Shown one piece after another: positions 8,410 through 16,920 of a stretch of 64,000 nucleotides of DNA. Position 1 is the stretch's first letter; every line of letters begins with the position of its first letter. The stretch covers positions 3,368,501 through 3,432,500 of the forward strand of contig NC_018515.1 of assembly GCF_000231385.2 (NCBI RefSeq), given 5' to 3'. Under the pieces are notes generated by a model, which saw only the letters and a program-made list of their open reading frames with translations, made no database searches and had not been told where the DNA came from. A program made the position numbers and the translations under genes. Origin of the DNA: Desulfosporosinus meridiei DSM 13257 (GTDB taxonomy: Bacteria; Bacillota; Desulfitobacteriia; Desulfitobacteriales; Desulfitobacteriaceae).

Positions 8410-9768
8410 TTAGTCAGCATCGACACGGATAAGCATGGCATCCCCTTGGGCATGACCGGCACAGATTCCACAGATTCCATATCCGCCCCCGCGGCGTTTT
8501 AGCTCATAAGCCAGTGTCATAACAATCCTGGCTCCCGTTGCTCCAATGGGGTGACCATAGGCAATGGCACCGCCATTTACATTAACCTTTTCCAGCATCT
8601 CATCCTTGGTCATCCCTAAGATGCTTCGTGCACTAACCAGGGCTACAGCTGCAAAGGCTTCATTAATCTCAATAAGTTTAACCTCATCCAAGGTCATTTG
8701 ATTTTGTTCCAAAACCTTCTTAATGGAAAGCCCCGGAACAGTGGCAATATCTTTGGTAGGTTGGGATACTTCTGCGTAATCTACGATGGTAAATAGAGGC
8801 TTTAAACCTAATTCTTCAGCCTTAGCTCGGCTCATGAGCAGGCACACATCTCCGCCATCATTAGTTCCCGGCGCGTTTCCGGCGGTTACACTGCCGGGTT
8901 TTCCTGTAACAGCGCTTGTGTGATTGAAAACCGGTCCAAGCTTAGCCAAGCCTTCCATTGTGGAATTGCCCCGTGGTCCTTCATCCTGCTCAAAAATATC
9001 TTTACCCTTATGGATTGCAATGGGGAATATTTCATCATCAAGTTTTCCCGCCGCTATAGCCTCTGCTGCAGCCAACTGAGAATGTAAGGCCCATTCATCC
9101 AGTTCTTCACGGCTAAACCCAAATTCATCCGCCACTTCTGAACCATGAATGGCCATATGACGATTGTAGATAGAGTCCCAGAGTCCATCTTTAACCATCA
9201 AGTCCTCGCAATCAGCATTTAGAAAACCCATCCTTTTTCCCCGTCTCATATCCGGAAGGGCAAAGGGGATGTTGCTCATGCTTTCCTGTCCCCCCGCTAT
9301 AACGATCTCGGCTCTTCCCAACGCAATCATTTGGGCCCCTAAGTCAATGGTTTTAACCCCAGAGGAACAAACCTTATTAACCGTAATGGAAGGCACATAT
9401 TCGGGAAGCCCTGCTAAAAGAGTAGCTTGACGACTTGGAACTTGACCACAGCCGGCCTGAACCACATGGCCCATGATCACATAATCCACATCGCCAGGAG
9501 CAACTTTGCCCTCTGTCCGGCGAATGACTTCCTTAATAGCCAATGCTCCTAACTCAGCAGCATCAAACTCAACTAAAGCTCCTAAGGATTTCCCATAAGG
9601 AGTTCTACAGGCTTCTACACAAACAACTTCTCGTTGTTTAGCATAGGTATTGCCAATTTTTCTGCCCATGGTTGAATAATCCGGTACTCTTTCACCAAAG
9701 GCACTTATTTTCGCACCCTTATAATAGGTTTTTCTAGTTAATTCAAGCTTTTGGGTTATTTTGGACAT
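8410..9768 (-). CDS. Acetyl-CoA C-acetyltransferase (thiolase) with N-terminal extension
   Basis: 452 residues. The thiolase catalytic set is present: Cys of NKVCSSG (about residue 132), His of YGHPIGATGAR (about 404) and a second Cys in GICAGHAQG (about 437), where many thiolases have CIGGGQG. A GNAPGTNDGG block corresponds to the family's NASGINDGA. The first 50 or so residues precede the usual VVCVEACRTPYGK start, so the protein is longer than the common 390 residues. The longest frame starts at a TTG (9807), but AAGGAGG lies inside it, so the ATG at 9768 is the likely start. It is the first gene of the operon, 150 bases downstream of a sigma-54 promoter. It condenses or cleaves acetyl-CoA/3-ketoacyl-CoA; the operon context suggests degradation. 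Confidence 0.9.
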   Translation of the reverse strand: MSKITQKLELTRKTYYKGAKISAFGERVPDYSTMGRKIGNTYAKQREVVCVEACRTPYGKSLGALVEFDAAELGALAIKEVIRRTEGKVAPGDVDYVIMGHVVQAGCGQVPSRQATLLAGLPEYVPSITVNKVCSSGVKTIDLGAQMIALGRAEIVIAGGQESMSNIPFALPDMRRGKRMGFLNADCEDLMVKDGLWDSIYNRHMAIHGSEVADEFGFSREELDEWALHSQLAAAEAIAAGKLDDEIFPIAIHKGKDIFEQDEGPRGNSTMEGLAKLGPVFNHTSAVTGKPGSVTAGNAPGTNDGGDVCLLMSRAKAEELGLKPLFTIVDYAEVSQPTKDIATVPGLSIKKVLEQNQMTLDEVKLIEINEAFAAVALVSARSILGMTKDEMLEKVNVNGGAIAYGHPIGATGARIVMTLAYELKRRGGGYGICGICAGHAQGDAMLIRVDAD

Positions 9769-9921
9769 TTGATTTTCCTCCTTACTATTTGTTGAAGTCT
9801 TGACCAAGATTGTTATTCATTAACCCCTCCAGTTGTTGGTTCATAAGACTCCAGAACCATAATGTTTGAATAGTAATTAATCCACTTTTTTGTTTGTTAA
9901 TTCTGAATAATATAACTATTT

Positions 9922-9937
9922 TGCAATTAGTGTGCCA
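9922..9937 (-). promoter_or_regulatory. Sigma-54 (-24/-12) promoter of the thiolase operon
   Basis: The minus strand reads TGGCACACTAATTGCA, an exact match to the TGGCAC-N5-TTGCA consensus with the required GG/GC spacing. It lies 154 bases upstream of the thiolase ATG, in the only gap between that operon and a sigma-54 activator gene. Transcription should begin near 9910. Confidence 0.88.
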
Positions 9938-10100
9938 ACTAAGGTTTAACAGACTTTGTTTTCTGCCTTAAATTCTTGACTCACTAGGGTTAACAGCATT
10001 TATTGAGCCATAGGCCTTGTTATTCGCCACTCCAGAAAAATCATTGTTGTTCAACTTATTCTCATAAGCTTCGAATCCAACTAAGTCTTGGCACTAGAAA

Positions 10101-10153
10101 AACGTCCCGGAAGCGGACACATTTGTTCTAAATGTGTCCGCTTCCGGGACGTT
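10101..10153. terminator. Perfect 24-bp terminator hairpin
   Basis: AACGTCCCGGAAGCGGACAC plus ATTT (10101-10124) is exactly complementary to 10130-10153, with loop GTTCT. T-rich flanks occur on both sides (TTTCTAG on the minus, GTTTGTTT on the plus strand). It ends the activator transcript 15 bases after its stop. Confidence 0.88.
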
Positions 10154-10168
10154 TGTTTAACTCACACC

Positions 10169-12262
10169 TCAATACTTGAGATCATATTTATCTAGTTTAT
10201 CGTAAAGCCTTGACCGACTAAGATTTAGGAGTTTTGCAGCCTTGGTTTTATTACCTCCAGCCTTTTCAAGAGCGCGAACAATCATATCTCTTTCAATACC
10301 AGCGATTTTCTCTTGGTGACGAATATTTCCCGCGGATAGGGGGTTTTCTCTAGGGCTGCTGTTCAGTAAATGATTGGGTAAATGCTCTAACAGAAGCAAG
10401 CCACAGCGCGAATAGTTTACAGCCCTTTCGACGACATTTTCCAGTTCACGAATATTCCCCGGCCATGAGTAGTTCAACAAAGTCTTCATGGCATTATCTG
10501 CAATACCACTGACGTTTAGTTTTAAAATCTTATTGAATTTTGTAATAAAAAAATGGGTTAAGGGTTGAATATCGTCCGTACGTTCACGTAGGGGCGGCAA
10601 ATGCAAATTGATCACATTTAATCGATAGTAAAGATCCGCTCGGAACTCTCCTTCAGATATCCCTTGATAAAGGTTTTTATTAGTAGCAGCTAAAATGCGG
10701 ACATTCACCTTAATCGTCTTTGTACTACCTAACCGTTCAAATTCACGGTCTTGCAATACCCTCAATAACTTGGATTGTAAAGCCATGGGCATATCCCCTA
10801 TTTCATCCAGAAAGAGAGTTCCTCCATTAGCGATCTCCAGACGCCCCGGTTTGCCGGCCTTAGCCGCACCGGTAAAGGCACCGCTAACATAACCAAACAT
10901 TTCTGCCTCAATTAGATTTTCCGGAATTGCCGCACAGTTGACTTTTATGAAAGGGCCTTGGCAGCGGTCACTGCAAAGATGAATCGCATGAGCTACACCT
11001 TCCTTTCCAGTACCGCTCTCCCCAGTGATTAACACCGTTGAACGACTCGAGGCAACAAGGGTTATCTCTTCTTTAAGTTTCTTCATTTCAGTACTCTCGC
11101 CAACAATATCCTTGATAACCTCTTGCGCGGTTTTGTTTTTCTGTAATTCTTCCTGGAAAAAATTCACCTTATTTTCTAATAGCCGAATCTTTTCAGCCAG
11201 CTCCCGTACTTCAGCAAGTTGAGGAAATACCGCTTTTCCGACGGCTCCAACCACTTCTCCTTCTTTGATGATGGGCAACCGTGAAACAATTAACGGTTTG
11301 CCTCGTATTGTAAGCACTTCACTTGTTTCCAAAATGCCGGAGCTTGCCACTAGGTGTAACCTGCTTGACTCAATAATCTCTGTAATATGTTTACCAATCA
11401 CTTCTTGGGGAGTTAATGTTAAAAAATCCGCCATTGCTTGGTTTATAAGTGTGGTTTTTCCCGTCTCATCCACCACAATGATTCCGTCCTGAATAATATT
11501 GAGAACTGTATCAAAGGTCTTGTTGAGGGCTTTAACAGTTTCCAACTCTCTTGCTGCTTGTTCCAAGTCAGTGAGGTCTTGAAAAATAACAATTCCTCCG
11601 GCAATATTACCGCCAATTTTTAAAGGCGTAATATTGACGACCATTGTAACATTACGATGTCTGTACCTTAGCCCGATTTTAACCTCACCATTAACTAATG
11701 CCGGGGTTAAATCTAGTTTAGGCAGTAATTGCTGAAAGGGCCGATTAAGGGATGTATCCGCTTTCAAGCCTAATATTCGACTGGCCCCGATGTTAAGGTG
11801 TGTGACGATCCCATGGCTGTCAACGGCAATCACACCATTATGCATGGAATCCAAAATTGCTTTCAATTGTACGTTTAATAGCTCCGAATGTCTGAATAGG
11901 GTCATAACCATATTGGCTTTACATAACAGACCAACGACCTTTCCCTCTCTGTTAACAACCGGAACGGAACCTACTTGACTCATCTTCACAAAATTAGCTA
12001 ACTGATCGTCGGGGATATCGTCCGAGATACTGATTACTTCTTGTATCAGGTAAGGATCAATGATATCCTTATGAGTTGCACCATCTAAGATTGCCCGATA
12101 AAGACTACTCCTGCTAAAAATACTCAAAAGTCCGCCCTCTCCATTTAACACAGGAATAATAGCAATCTTCAGTTCCATGAAAATTCTGACTGCTTTACCG
12201 ATACTGTCTCCGAGGTTCAAGTATGAAATCCGAGGATTGGTTCCATCTTTAAGGAGCATCAT
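10169..12262 (-). CDS. Sigma-54-dependent activator with CBS pair and two PAS domains
   Basis: About 697 residues. Order: two CBS motifs (1-130; DSIGKAVRIFMELKIAIIPV and VGSVPVVNREGKVVGLL), PAS (about 145-245), PAS (about 255-360), AAA+ sigma-54 interaction domain and a Fis-type HTH. Walker A is GESGTGKE near 413, the sigma-54 contact loop GAFTGA near 459, and Walker B reads GGTLFLDEIGDM. The C-terminus NKTKAAKLLNLSRSRLYDKL is the DNA-binding helix-turn-helix. The CBS pair probably senses an adenine nucleotide or CoA-type ligand (family inference). The longest frame starts 60 bases earlier, but GAGGTG fits the ATG pair at 12262/12259. It lies directly upstream of the sigma-54 promoter of the thiolase operon, which it very likely activates. 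Confidence 0.92.
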   Translation of the reverse strand: MMLLKDGTNPRISYLNLGDSIGKAVRIFMELKIAIIPVLNGEGGLLSIFSRSSLYRAILDGATHKDIIDPYLIQEVISISDDIPDDQLANFVKMSQVGSVPVVNREGKVVGLLCKANMVMTLFRHSELLNVQLKAILDSMHNGVIAVDSHGIVTHLNIGASRILGLKADTSLNRPFQQLLPKLDLTPALVNGEVKIGLRYRHRNVTMVVNITPLKIGGNIAGGIVIFQDLTDLEQAARELETVKALNKTFDTVLNIIQDGIIVVDETGKTTLINQAMADFLTLTPQEVIGKHITEIIESSRLHLVASSGILETSEVLTIRGKPLIVSRLPIIKEGEVVGAVGKAVFPQLAEVRELAEKIRLLENKVNFFQEELQKNKTAQEVIKDIVGESTEMKKLKEEITLVASSRSTVLITGESGTGKEGVAHAIHLCSDRCQGPFIKVNCAAIPENLIEAEMFGYVSGAFTGAAKAGKPGRLEIANGGTLFLDEIGDMPMALQSKLLRVLQDREFERLGSTKTIKVNVRILAATNKNLYQGISEGEFRADLYYRLNVINLHLPPLRERTDDIQPLTHFFITKFNKILKLNVSGIADNAMKTLLNYSWPGNIRELENVVERAVNYSRCGLLLLEHLPNHLLNSSPRENPLSAGNIRHQEKIAGIERDMIVRALEKAGGNKTKAAKLLNLSRSRLYDKLDKYDLKY

Positions 12263-12564
12263 AGCACACCTCAATTGTAATATCTTTGAGTACAACATGG
12301 TTCTTAAGCATACTGCAACCAACTGTATTTTATCATTTATAAAGATAATTTTAAATATATTCAGATATTAGGGCAATATCTCTAATATTCATTCTTGATA
12401 ACCCAGGATCTATCGCCGAACAACTAGATCACAGGCGAGGAAGAGTGACCATCCTACTCCTAGGCCGGTCACTCTTCGTTATTTACCCTTATTGAACTCC
12501 GTCTTAATGTTTTGTATCACTCTCGCACTTATATCCATCTTAAGGAGATTGCTCCTCAGTGATC
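12263..12564. other. Intergenic stretch with one hairpin
   Basis: GAAGAGTGACC (12440-12450) pairs with GGTCACTCTTC (12467-12477). There is no T-run on the minus strand and only TTATTT on the plus, so it is a weak terminator candidate for the GNAT gene. Otherwise nothing seen. Confidence 0.45.
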
Positions 12565-13050
12565 CTACAATTCAATATAGTAAAGGATAATGTTCTCATA
12601 GTTTCCGTTGCCAAGCAAATAACCTTTCGGGATGACGCCTAATCTCTGAAATCCCATTTGCTCATAAAGATGAATTGCTCCGGCATTAGTACTGACCACC
12701 GCATTAAATTGCAATAACAAGAATCCGGATTCTCGTGCCACTTTCATAGAGTGACGCACCAGCTTTTCTCCAATATGAAGCCCTCGATAATTTTCACTAA
12801 CAGCATAAGAGGCATTAGCAATATGTCCGCATCTTCCTATGTTGTTGGGGTGTAATATGTACAACCCCAAAACTTCATTCTCAACTGTTGCCACTCCAGT
12901 AAAGGTTTGAGAGTAAAAAAGATTTTTGGCCCCCTCTTCACTAAGTTGTTCTATTTGGGGAAATGCATTGGACTCTTGAACAACATGATTCCAAATCCTC
13001 ATCATTGCAGGTATATCCGTATCCTGATATTTTCGTAGGACTACTTCCAT
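12565..13050 (-). CDS. GNAT-family N-acetyltransferase
   Basis: About 161 residues with the GNAT layout: VLRKYQDTDIPAMMRIWNHV at the N-terminus, strand VLGLYILHPN, then the acetyl-CoA site ENYRGLHIGEKLVRHSMKVA (motif A, R/Q-x-x-G-x-G/A variant) and NAGAIHLYEQMGFQRLGVIP (motif B). The acceptor is unknown; the closing LGNGNYENIILYYIEL is common in phosphinothricin-type and related small-molecule acetyltransferases. A TTG six bases upstream is in frame, but AGGAGAGG lies directly against it, so the ATG at 13050 is favoured. Monocistronic by spacing. Confidence 0.82.
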   Translation of the reverse strand: MEVVLRKYQDTDIPAMMRIWNHVVQESNAFPQIEQLSEEGAKNLFYSQTFTGVATVENEVLGLYILHPNNIGRCGHIANASYAVSENYRGLHIGEKLVRHSMKVARESGFLLLQFNAVVSTNAGAIHLYEQMGFQRLGVIPKGYLLGNGNYENIILYYIEL

Positions 13051-13155
13051 TTCCAACCTCTCCTTTGTGCCTGAAAGATTATTATTCCCTCATACACTTG
13101 TTCCTCTTCAAAGGACTTTTTCCCTGCTTCTTGGCATTCCCGTAAAACTGTTTAG

Positions 13156-13197
13156 AAGTTGGTTTTCCTCACCTCGAGGAAAACCAACTTTTTTTAA
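13156..13197. terminator. Terminator hairpin between GNAT and pyruvate carboxylase genes
   Basis: AAGTTGGTTTTCCTC (13156-13170) is perfectly complementary to GAGGAAAACCAACTT (13176-13190), loop ACCTC. The T-run is on the plus strand (13188-13195). On the minus strand the preceding A-run extends the stem. It lies six bases after the pyruvate carboxylase stop. Confidence 0.75.
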
Positions 13198-13203
13198 TAC
13201 TCA

Positions 13204-16200
13204 TTATTCAACGACAATCAGGAGTTCACCAGCCTTGACTTGCTGTCCTTCTTTTATTTTCACCGATCTGACAATCCCTGAGAAAGAACTGGATATCCTT
13301 GTTTCCATTTTCATAGCTTCGACAACCACCAGGGTCTGATTTTGAGTTACCTGATCTCCTTCTTTTACCATTAACGTCACCACAGTCCCTGGGATAGGGG
13401 ATCCAATCTCATTCTTATTGTCAGGGTCTGCCATCTCCGTCAAACTGTATTCTCCAGATTGGCTAAGAAGGTTGATATCGCTCCAGCTCTTATCCTTGAT
13501 TTTGATTTCTCTTCTATTCCTGTTGACTTCAAACACTAGAGTTCTGTATCCTTCCAGATCCGGCTTACCAATGGAGCGGAGCTTGATCATCAGACTCCTT
13601 CCTTCTGCGACCTCAGCCTCGATAATCTCTCCTTCATGTAGACCATGGAAGAACACGTCGCTCCCGAGCCTGCTCAGGTCTCCGTATTCGGCTACAATTT
13701 TCAAGAAACCTTCAAACACTTCCGGATACAAGGCATGGCTCAGGATATCCTTTTTAGTTGGTTCAAACTCAAATTTTTCCCTCAGGTGATTAGAGATTTT
13801 GTCAAAATCCTCATCTGGGAGCAGTTCGCCTGGACGCTCAGTGATGGGTTTTTCCCCCTTCAGAACTAACTTCTGGAGTTTCTCCGGGAAACCTCCCATG
13901 GGCTGACCCATCATCCCTTTAAAATAAGCTACGACGGAATCAGGAAAGGTCATATGCTCTGCTTTCTCGTAAATATTCTCTGAAGTGAGGTTATTTTGAA
14001 CCATAAATATGGCAAAATCCCCTACGACTTTCGAGGACGGAGTGACTTTAACGATATCCCCCAACATCTCGTTAACTGTCTTGTACATTTCCTTAATCTC
14101 AGAAAATTTATGCCCAAGCCCGAAACTTTCCACCTGAGGCTTAAGATTGGAGTACTGCCCTCCGGGAATCTCATACTTATAAATTTCAGCAGATCCCGAT
14201 TTCAAACCCGACTCGAATTTGCCATAAACCGGTCGTACCGTTTCCCAGTAGTCTGACACCTTTTGGATTCCTTTCAAATCAATTCCCGGGTCCCTATCCA
14301 TATTTTTAAGAGCTGCAGCAATAGAATTCATGGCTGGTTGGCTCGTAAGTCCTGACATACTGTTAAAGGCAGTGTCTACAATATCTACCCCCGCTTCCAC
14401 AGCCATGTGTACCGTTGCCACCCCATTACCGGTGGTGTCGTGGATATGAAGATGAACAGGAATACCGATCTCGTTTTTCAAGGCGCTGACCAGCTTAAAG
14501 GCGGCATGGGGCTTTAAGAGGGCCGACATGTCTTTTATACACAGAATATGGGCACCGGTTTTTTCTATCTCTTTCGCAAGCTTGATATAGTAATCTAAAT
14601 TATACTTTTCCTTCTTACTGTCAAGGATGTCTCCCGTATAACAAATACAGGCTTCAGCGATCTTCCCGTTCTTTAAGACTTCCTCGATAGAGAGTTCCAT
14701 GCCTCTCAGCTCATTTAGAGAGTCGAAGATTCTAAAGACATCAATACCCGTAGCTGCTGACTCTTTAATAAATTCTTTGATGACATTGTCCGGATAGTTC
14801 TTATAGCCTACCCCATTCGCTCCTCTTATGAGCATCTGGAAGAGGATATTCGGGACTCGTTTCCTCAGCTGCTCCAGCCTAGCCCAAGGAGACTCTTTGA
14901 GGAATCTGTAGGCCACGTCAAAGGTTGCGCCCCCCCACATTTCAAGAGAAAATAGATCTTTACCGTAGACTGAAGTTGCCTTGGCAATCTTAATCATATC
15001 CTTGGTCCTAATCCTTGTCGCCATCAGCGACTGATGAGCATCCCGCATGGTCGTGTCTGTAAGCAATACTTTCTTCTGAGATTTTATCCAGTTGACAAGC
15101 CCCTCTGCACCTTGAGCATCAAGGATCTGCTTGGTTCCACTCAGATCCTGCGGAGTAACACCTTCAATTTCGGGTACCTTAGGAACATCATAATCCTGCT
15201 TTAACCCCCTCGTCTCATTGACTACCACATTGCCGAGGAATTTCAGAAGCCGGCTTTCATCATCCGTTTTCTGGGTAAGGGAGATTAAATCAGGATTTTC
15301 CTCGATAAAACCAGTATGACATTCTCCGTTGAGAAACTGTGGGTGATTGAGAACGTTGATTAAAAATCCCATATTGGTCTTGACCCCAGTAATTTGAGTC
15401 TCCGTTATAGATCGGATGGATTTCTTGATGGCATCCTGAAAACTCCTGGACCAGGAGATGTTCTTGAAGAGGAGGCTATCATAATAGGGACTGATTTCTG
15501 CGCCAGTGAATCCGTTTCCGCCGTCCAATCTGATCCCGAATCCCGAACCCGTCTTGTAGGATTCGATCTTCCCTGTGTCAGGAGCGAAATTAGTCGCGGG
15601 ATCCTCTGTCGTGACTCTGCATTGAATGGAATACCCGTTGAGCATGATATCCTCCTGGGAGTTTATCCCAATCTCCGGAGAATTCAAGGCGTATCCTTGG
15701 GCGATCAGGATCTGTGCCTGGACGATATCTATTCCCGTTACCATCTCTGTAACCGTGTGCTCAACCTGGATCCGCGGATTCATTTCAATGAAATAATAAC
15801 TCCCTTGGTCGTCTACCAGGAATTCAAGGGTTCCGGCGTTCCTGTAGTTTACAGCCTTGGCGATCTTTAGTGCATCCTGATAAATATTATCTCTAATTTC
15901 CTGGGGGATGGAAAAGGCTGGCGTGAACTCTACGACCTTCTGATGCCTTCTCTGGATCGAACAGTCTCTTTCAAACATGTGTACAATATTGCCGTACTTG
16001 TCCCCGAGGACTTGCACCTCGATATGTTTGGGTTTTTCTATGAATTTTTCCATGAAAATATGATCAATGCCAAAGGCTTTTTTCGCCTCGCTTTTAGCGC
16101 TTAAAAAGCCAGACTCCAGCTCACTTTCATCTCTGACGATGCGCATTCCCCTTCCGCCGCCTCCGGCAGCTGCCTTAAGCATCAGAGGATAACCGCATTC

Positions 16201-16656
16201 TTTCGCGTACCTTCTTGCTTCAGCCACAGTTTTAATATCCTTCTCATAACCTGGAATGATAGGAACTCCGACTTCCTTAGCGACAATCTTTGACTTGATC
16301 TTGTCGCCTAGGGAGTCCATCATCTTTGCCGTCGGTCCAATGAATTCGATACCTTCCTGCTCGCAACGTTTGGCAAATTCAGGATTTTCCGACAAAAAGC
16401 CGTATCCCGGATGGATTGCATCTACGCCCTTTTTGATTGCCAGACTGATGATTTCCTCAATATTCAGGTAAGCGTCAACCGGACTTCTGCCTTCACCGAT
16501 GAGATAAGCCTCGTCGGCTTTGCTTCTAAAGAGGGAGTATTTGTCTTCGTTGGAATATATCGCAACAGTCCTTATTCCCAGCTCATTACAAGCTCTAAAT
16601 ACCCTAATAGCGATTTCGCCTCTATTGGCTACCATCACTCTTTTAAAACTACTCAT
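13204..16656 (-). CDS. pyc: Pyruvate carboxylase
   Basis: 1150 residues, the usual length of single-chain pyruvate carboxylase. Biotin carboxylase domain at 1-450 (KRVMVANRGEIAIRVFRACN, ATP-grasp loop KAAAGGGGRGMRIV, FIEMNPRIQVEHTVTE); carboxyltransferase barrel from about 530 (LLTDTTMRDAHQSLMATR, LFSLEMWGGATFDV); biotin carrier domain at the C-terminus with VVEAMKMET, the lysine near 1115 being biotinylated. It converts pyruvate, bicarbonate and ATP to oxaloacetate, refilling C4 acids and feeding gluconeogenesis. GGAGGAAG precedes the ATG. It stands alone between terminators. No biotin ligase gene is nearby. Confidence 0.97.
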   Translation of the reverse strand: MSSFKRVMVANRGEIAIRVFRACNELGIRTVAIYSNEDKYSLFRSKADEAYLIGEGRSPVDAYLNIEEIISLAIKKGVDAIHPGYGFLSENPEFAKRCEQEGIEFIGPTAKMMDSLGDKIKSKIVAKEVGVPIIPGYEKDIKTVAEARRYAKECGYPLMLKAAAGGGGRGMRIVRDESELESGFLSAKSEAKKAFGIDHIFMEKFIEKPKHIEVQVLGDKYGNIVHMFERDCSIQRRHQKVVEFTPAFSIPQEIRDNIYQDALKIAKAVNYRNAGTLEFLVDDQGSYYFIEMNPRIQVEHTVTEMVTGIDIVQAQILIAQGYALNSPEIGINSQEDIMLNGYSIQCRVTTEDPATNFAPDTGKIESYKTGSGFGIRLDGGNGFTGAEISPYYDSLLFKNISWSRSFQDAIKKSIRSITETQITGVKTNMGFLINVLNHPQFLNGECHTGFIEENPDLISLTQKTDDESRLLKFLGNVVVNETRGLKQDYDVPKVPEIEGVTPQDLSGTKQILDAQGAEGLVNWIKSQKKVLLTDTTMRDAHQSLMATRIRTKDMIKIAKATSVYGKDLFSLEMWGGATFDVAYRFLKESPWARLEQLRKRVPNILFQMLIRGANGVGYKNYPDNVIKEFIKESAATGIDVFRIFDSLNELRGMELSIEEVLKNGKIAEACICYTGDILDSKKEKYNLDYYIKLAKEIEKTGAHILCIKDMSALLKPHAAFKLVSALKNEIGIPVHLHIHDTTGNGVATVHMAVEAGVDIVDTAFNSMSGLTSQPAMNSIAAALKNMDRDPGIDLKGIQKVSDYWETVRPVYGKFESGLKSGSAEIYKYEIPGGQYSNLKPQVESFGLGHKFSEIKEMYKTVNEMLGDIVKVTPSSKVVGDFAIFMVQNNLTSENIYEKAEHMTFPDSVVAYFKGMMGQPMGGFPEKLQKLVLKGEKPITERPGELLPDEDFDKISNHLREKFEFEPTKKDILSHALYPEVFEGFLKIVAEYGDLSRLGSDVFFHGLHEGEIIEAEVAEGRSLMIKLRSIGKPDLEGYRTLVFEVNRNRREIKIKDKSWSDINLLSQSGEYSLTEMADPDNKNEIGSPIPGTVVTLMVKEGDQVTQNQTLVVVEAMKMETRISSSFSGIVRSVKIKEGQQVKAGELLIVVE

Positions 16657-16853
16657 AATCTTCCTCCATGCTTATTTACTCGGCTTTACCAAAGGTACTT
16701 AATACAAAGGGTTTCTGAGAAGTGAAACCTTTTTAATAATTCAATGTTTTTAATTATACTTTATTTTTTTCGTTCTTGTTGCCATTATAACAATGTATAC
16801 ACGAATACTTACCGCCGGAGAAGACATGAAGGCAGCTTTAGGTTAAATTAACA

Positions 16854-16883
16854 TAAGCCCAGAGACAAAAATCTCCGGGCTTA
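16854..16883 (-). terminator. Terminator after the CoA-disulfide reductase fusion gene
   Basis: TAAGCCCAGAGA (16854-16865) pairs with TCTCCGGGCTTA (16872-16883) apart from one A-C mismatch. The stem core is nearly the same as that of the 1941-1990 hairpin. T-content on the minus side is low, so strength is uncertain. Confidence 0.55.
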
Positions 16884-16920
16884 GCTTTTGACCAATAATT
16901 ATCGGTAGGCTCTGGCGGGT

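Larger units (their letters stand above)
9769..10168. other. 400-base regulatory gap between activator gene and thiolase operon
   Basis: Contains the sigma-54 promoter (9922-9937) and a 24-bp perfect terminator (10101-10153). The 160 bases between them should hold the activator binding sites, but no clear dyad stands out by eye. No reading frame of note. Confidence 0.5.

Noticed and set aside
13996..15870. Plus-strand ORFs up to 158 codons inside pyruvate carboxylase
   Set aside because: Shadows of a full-length conserved gene with no family resemblance.
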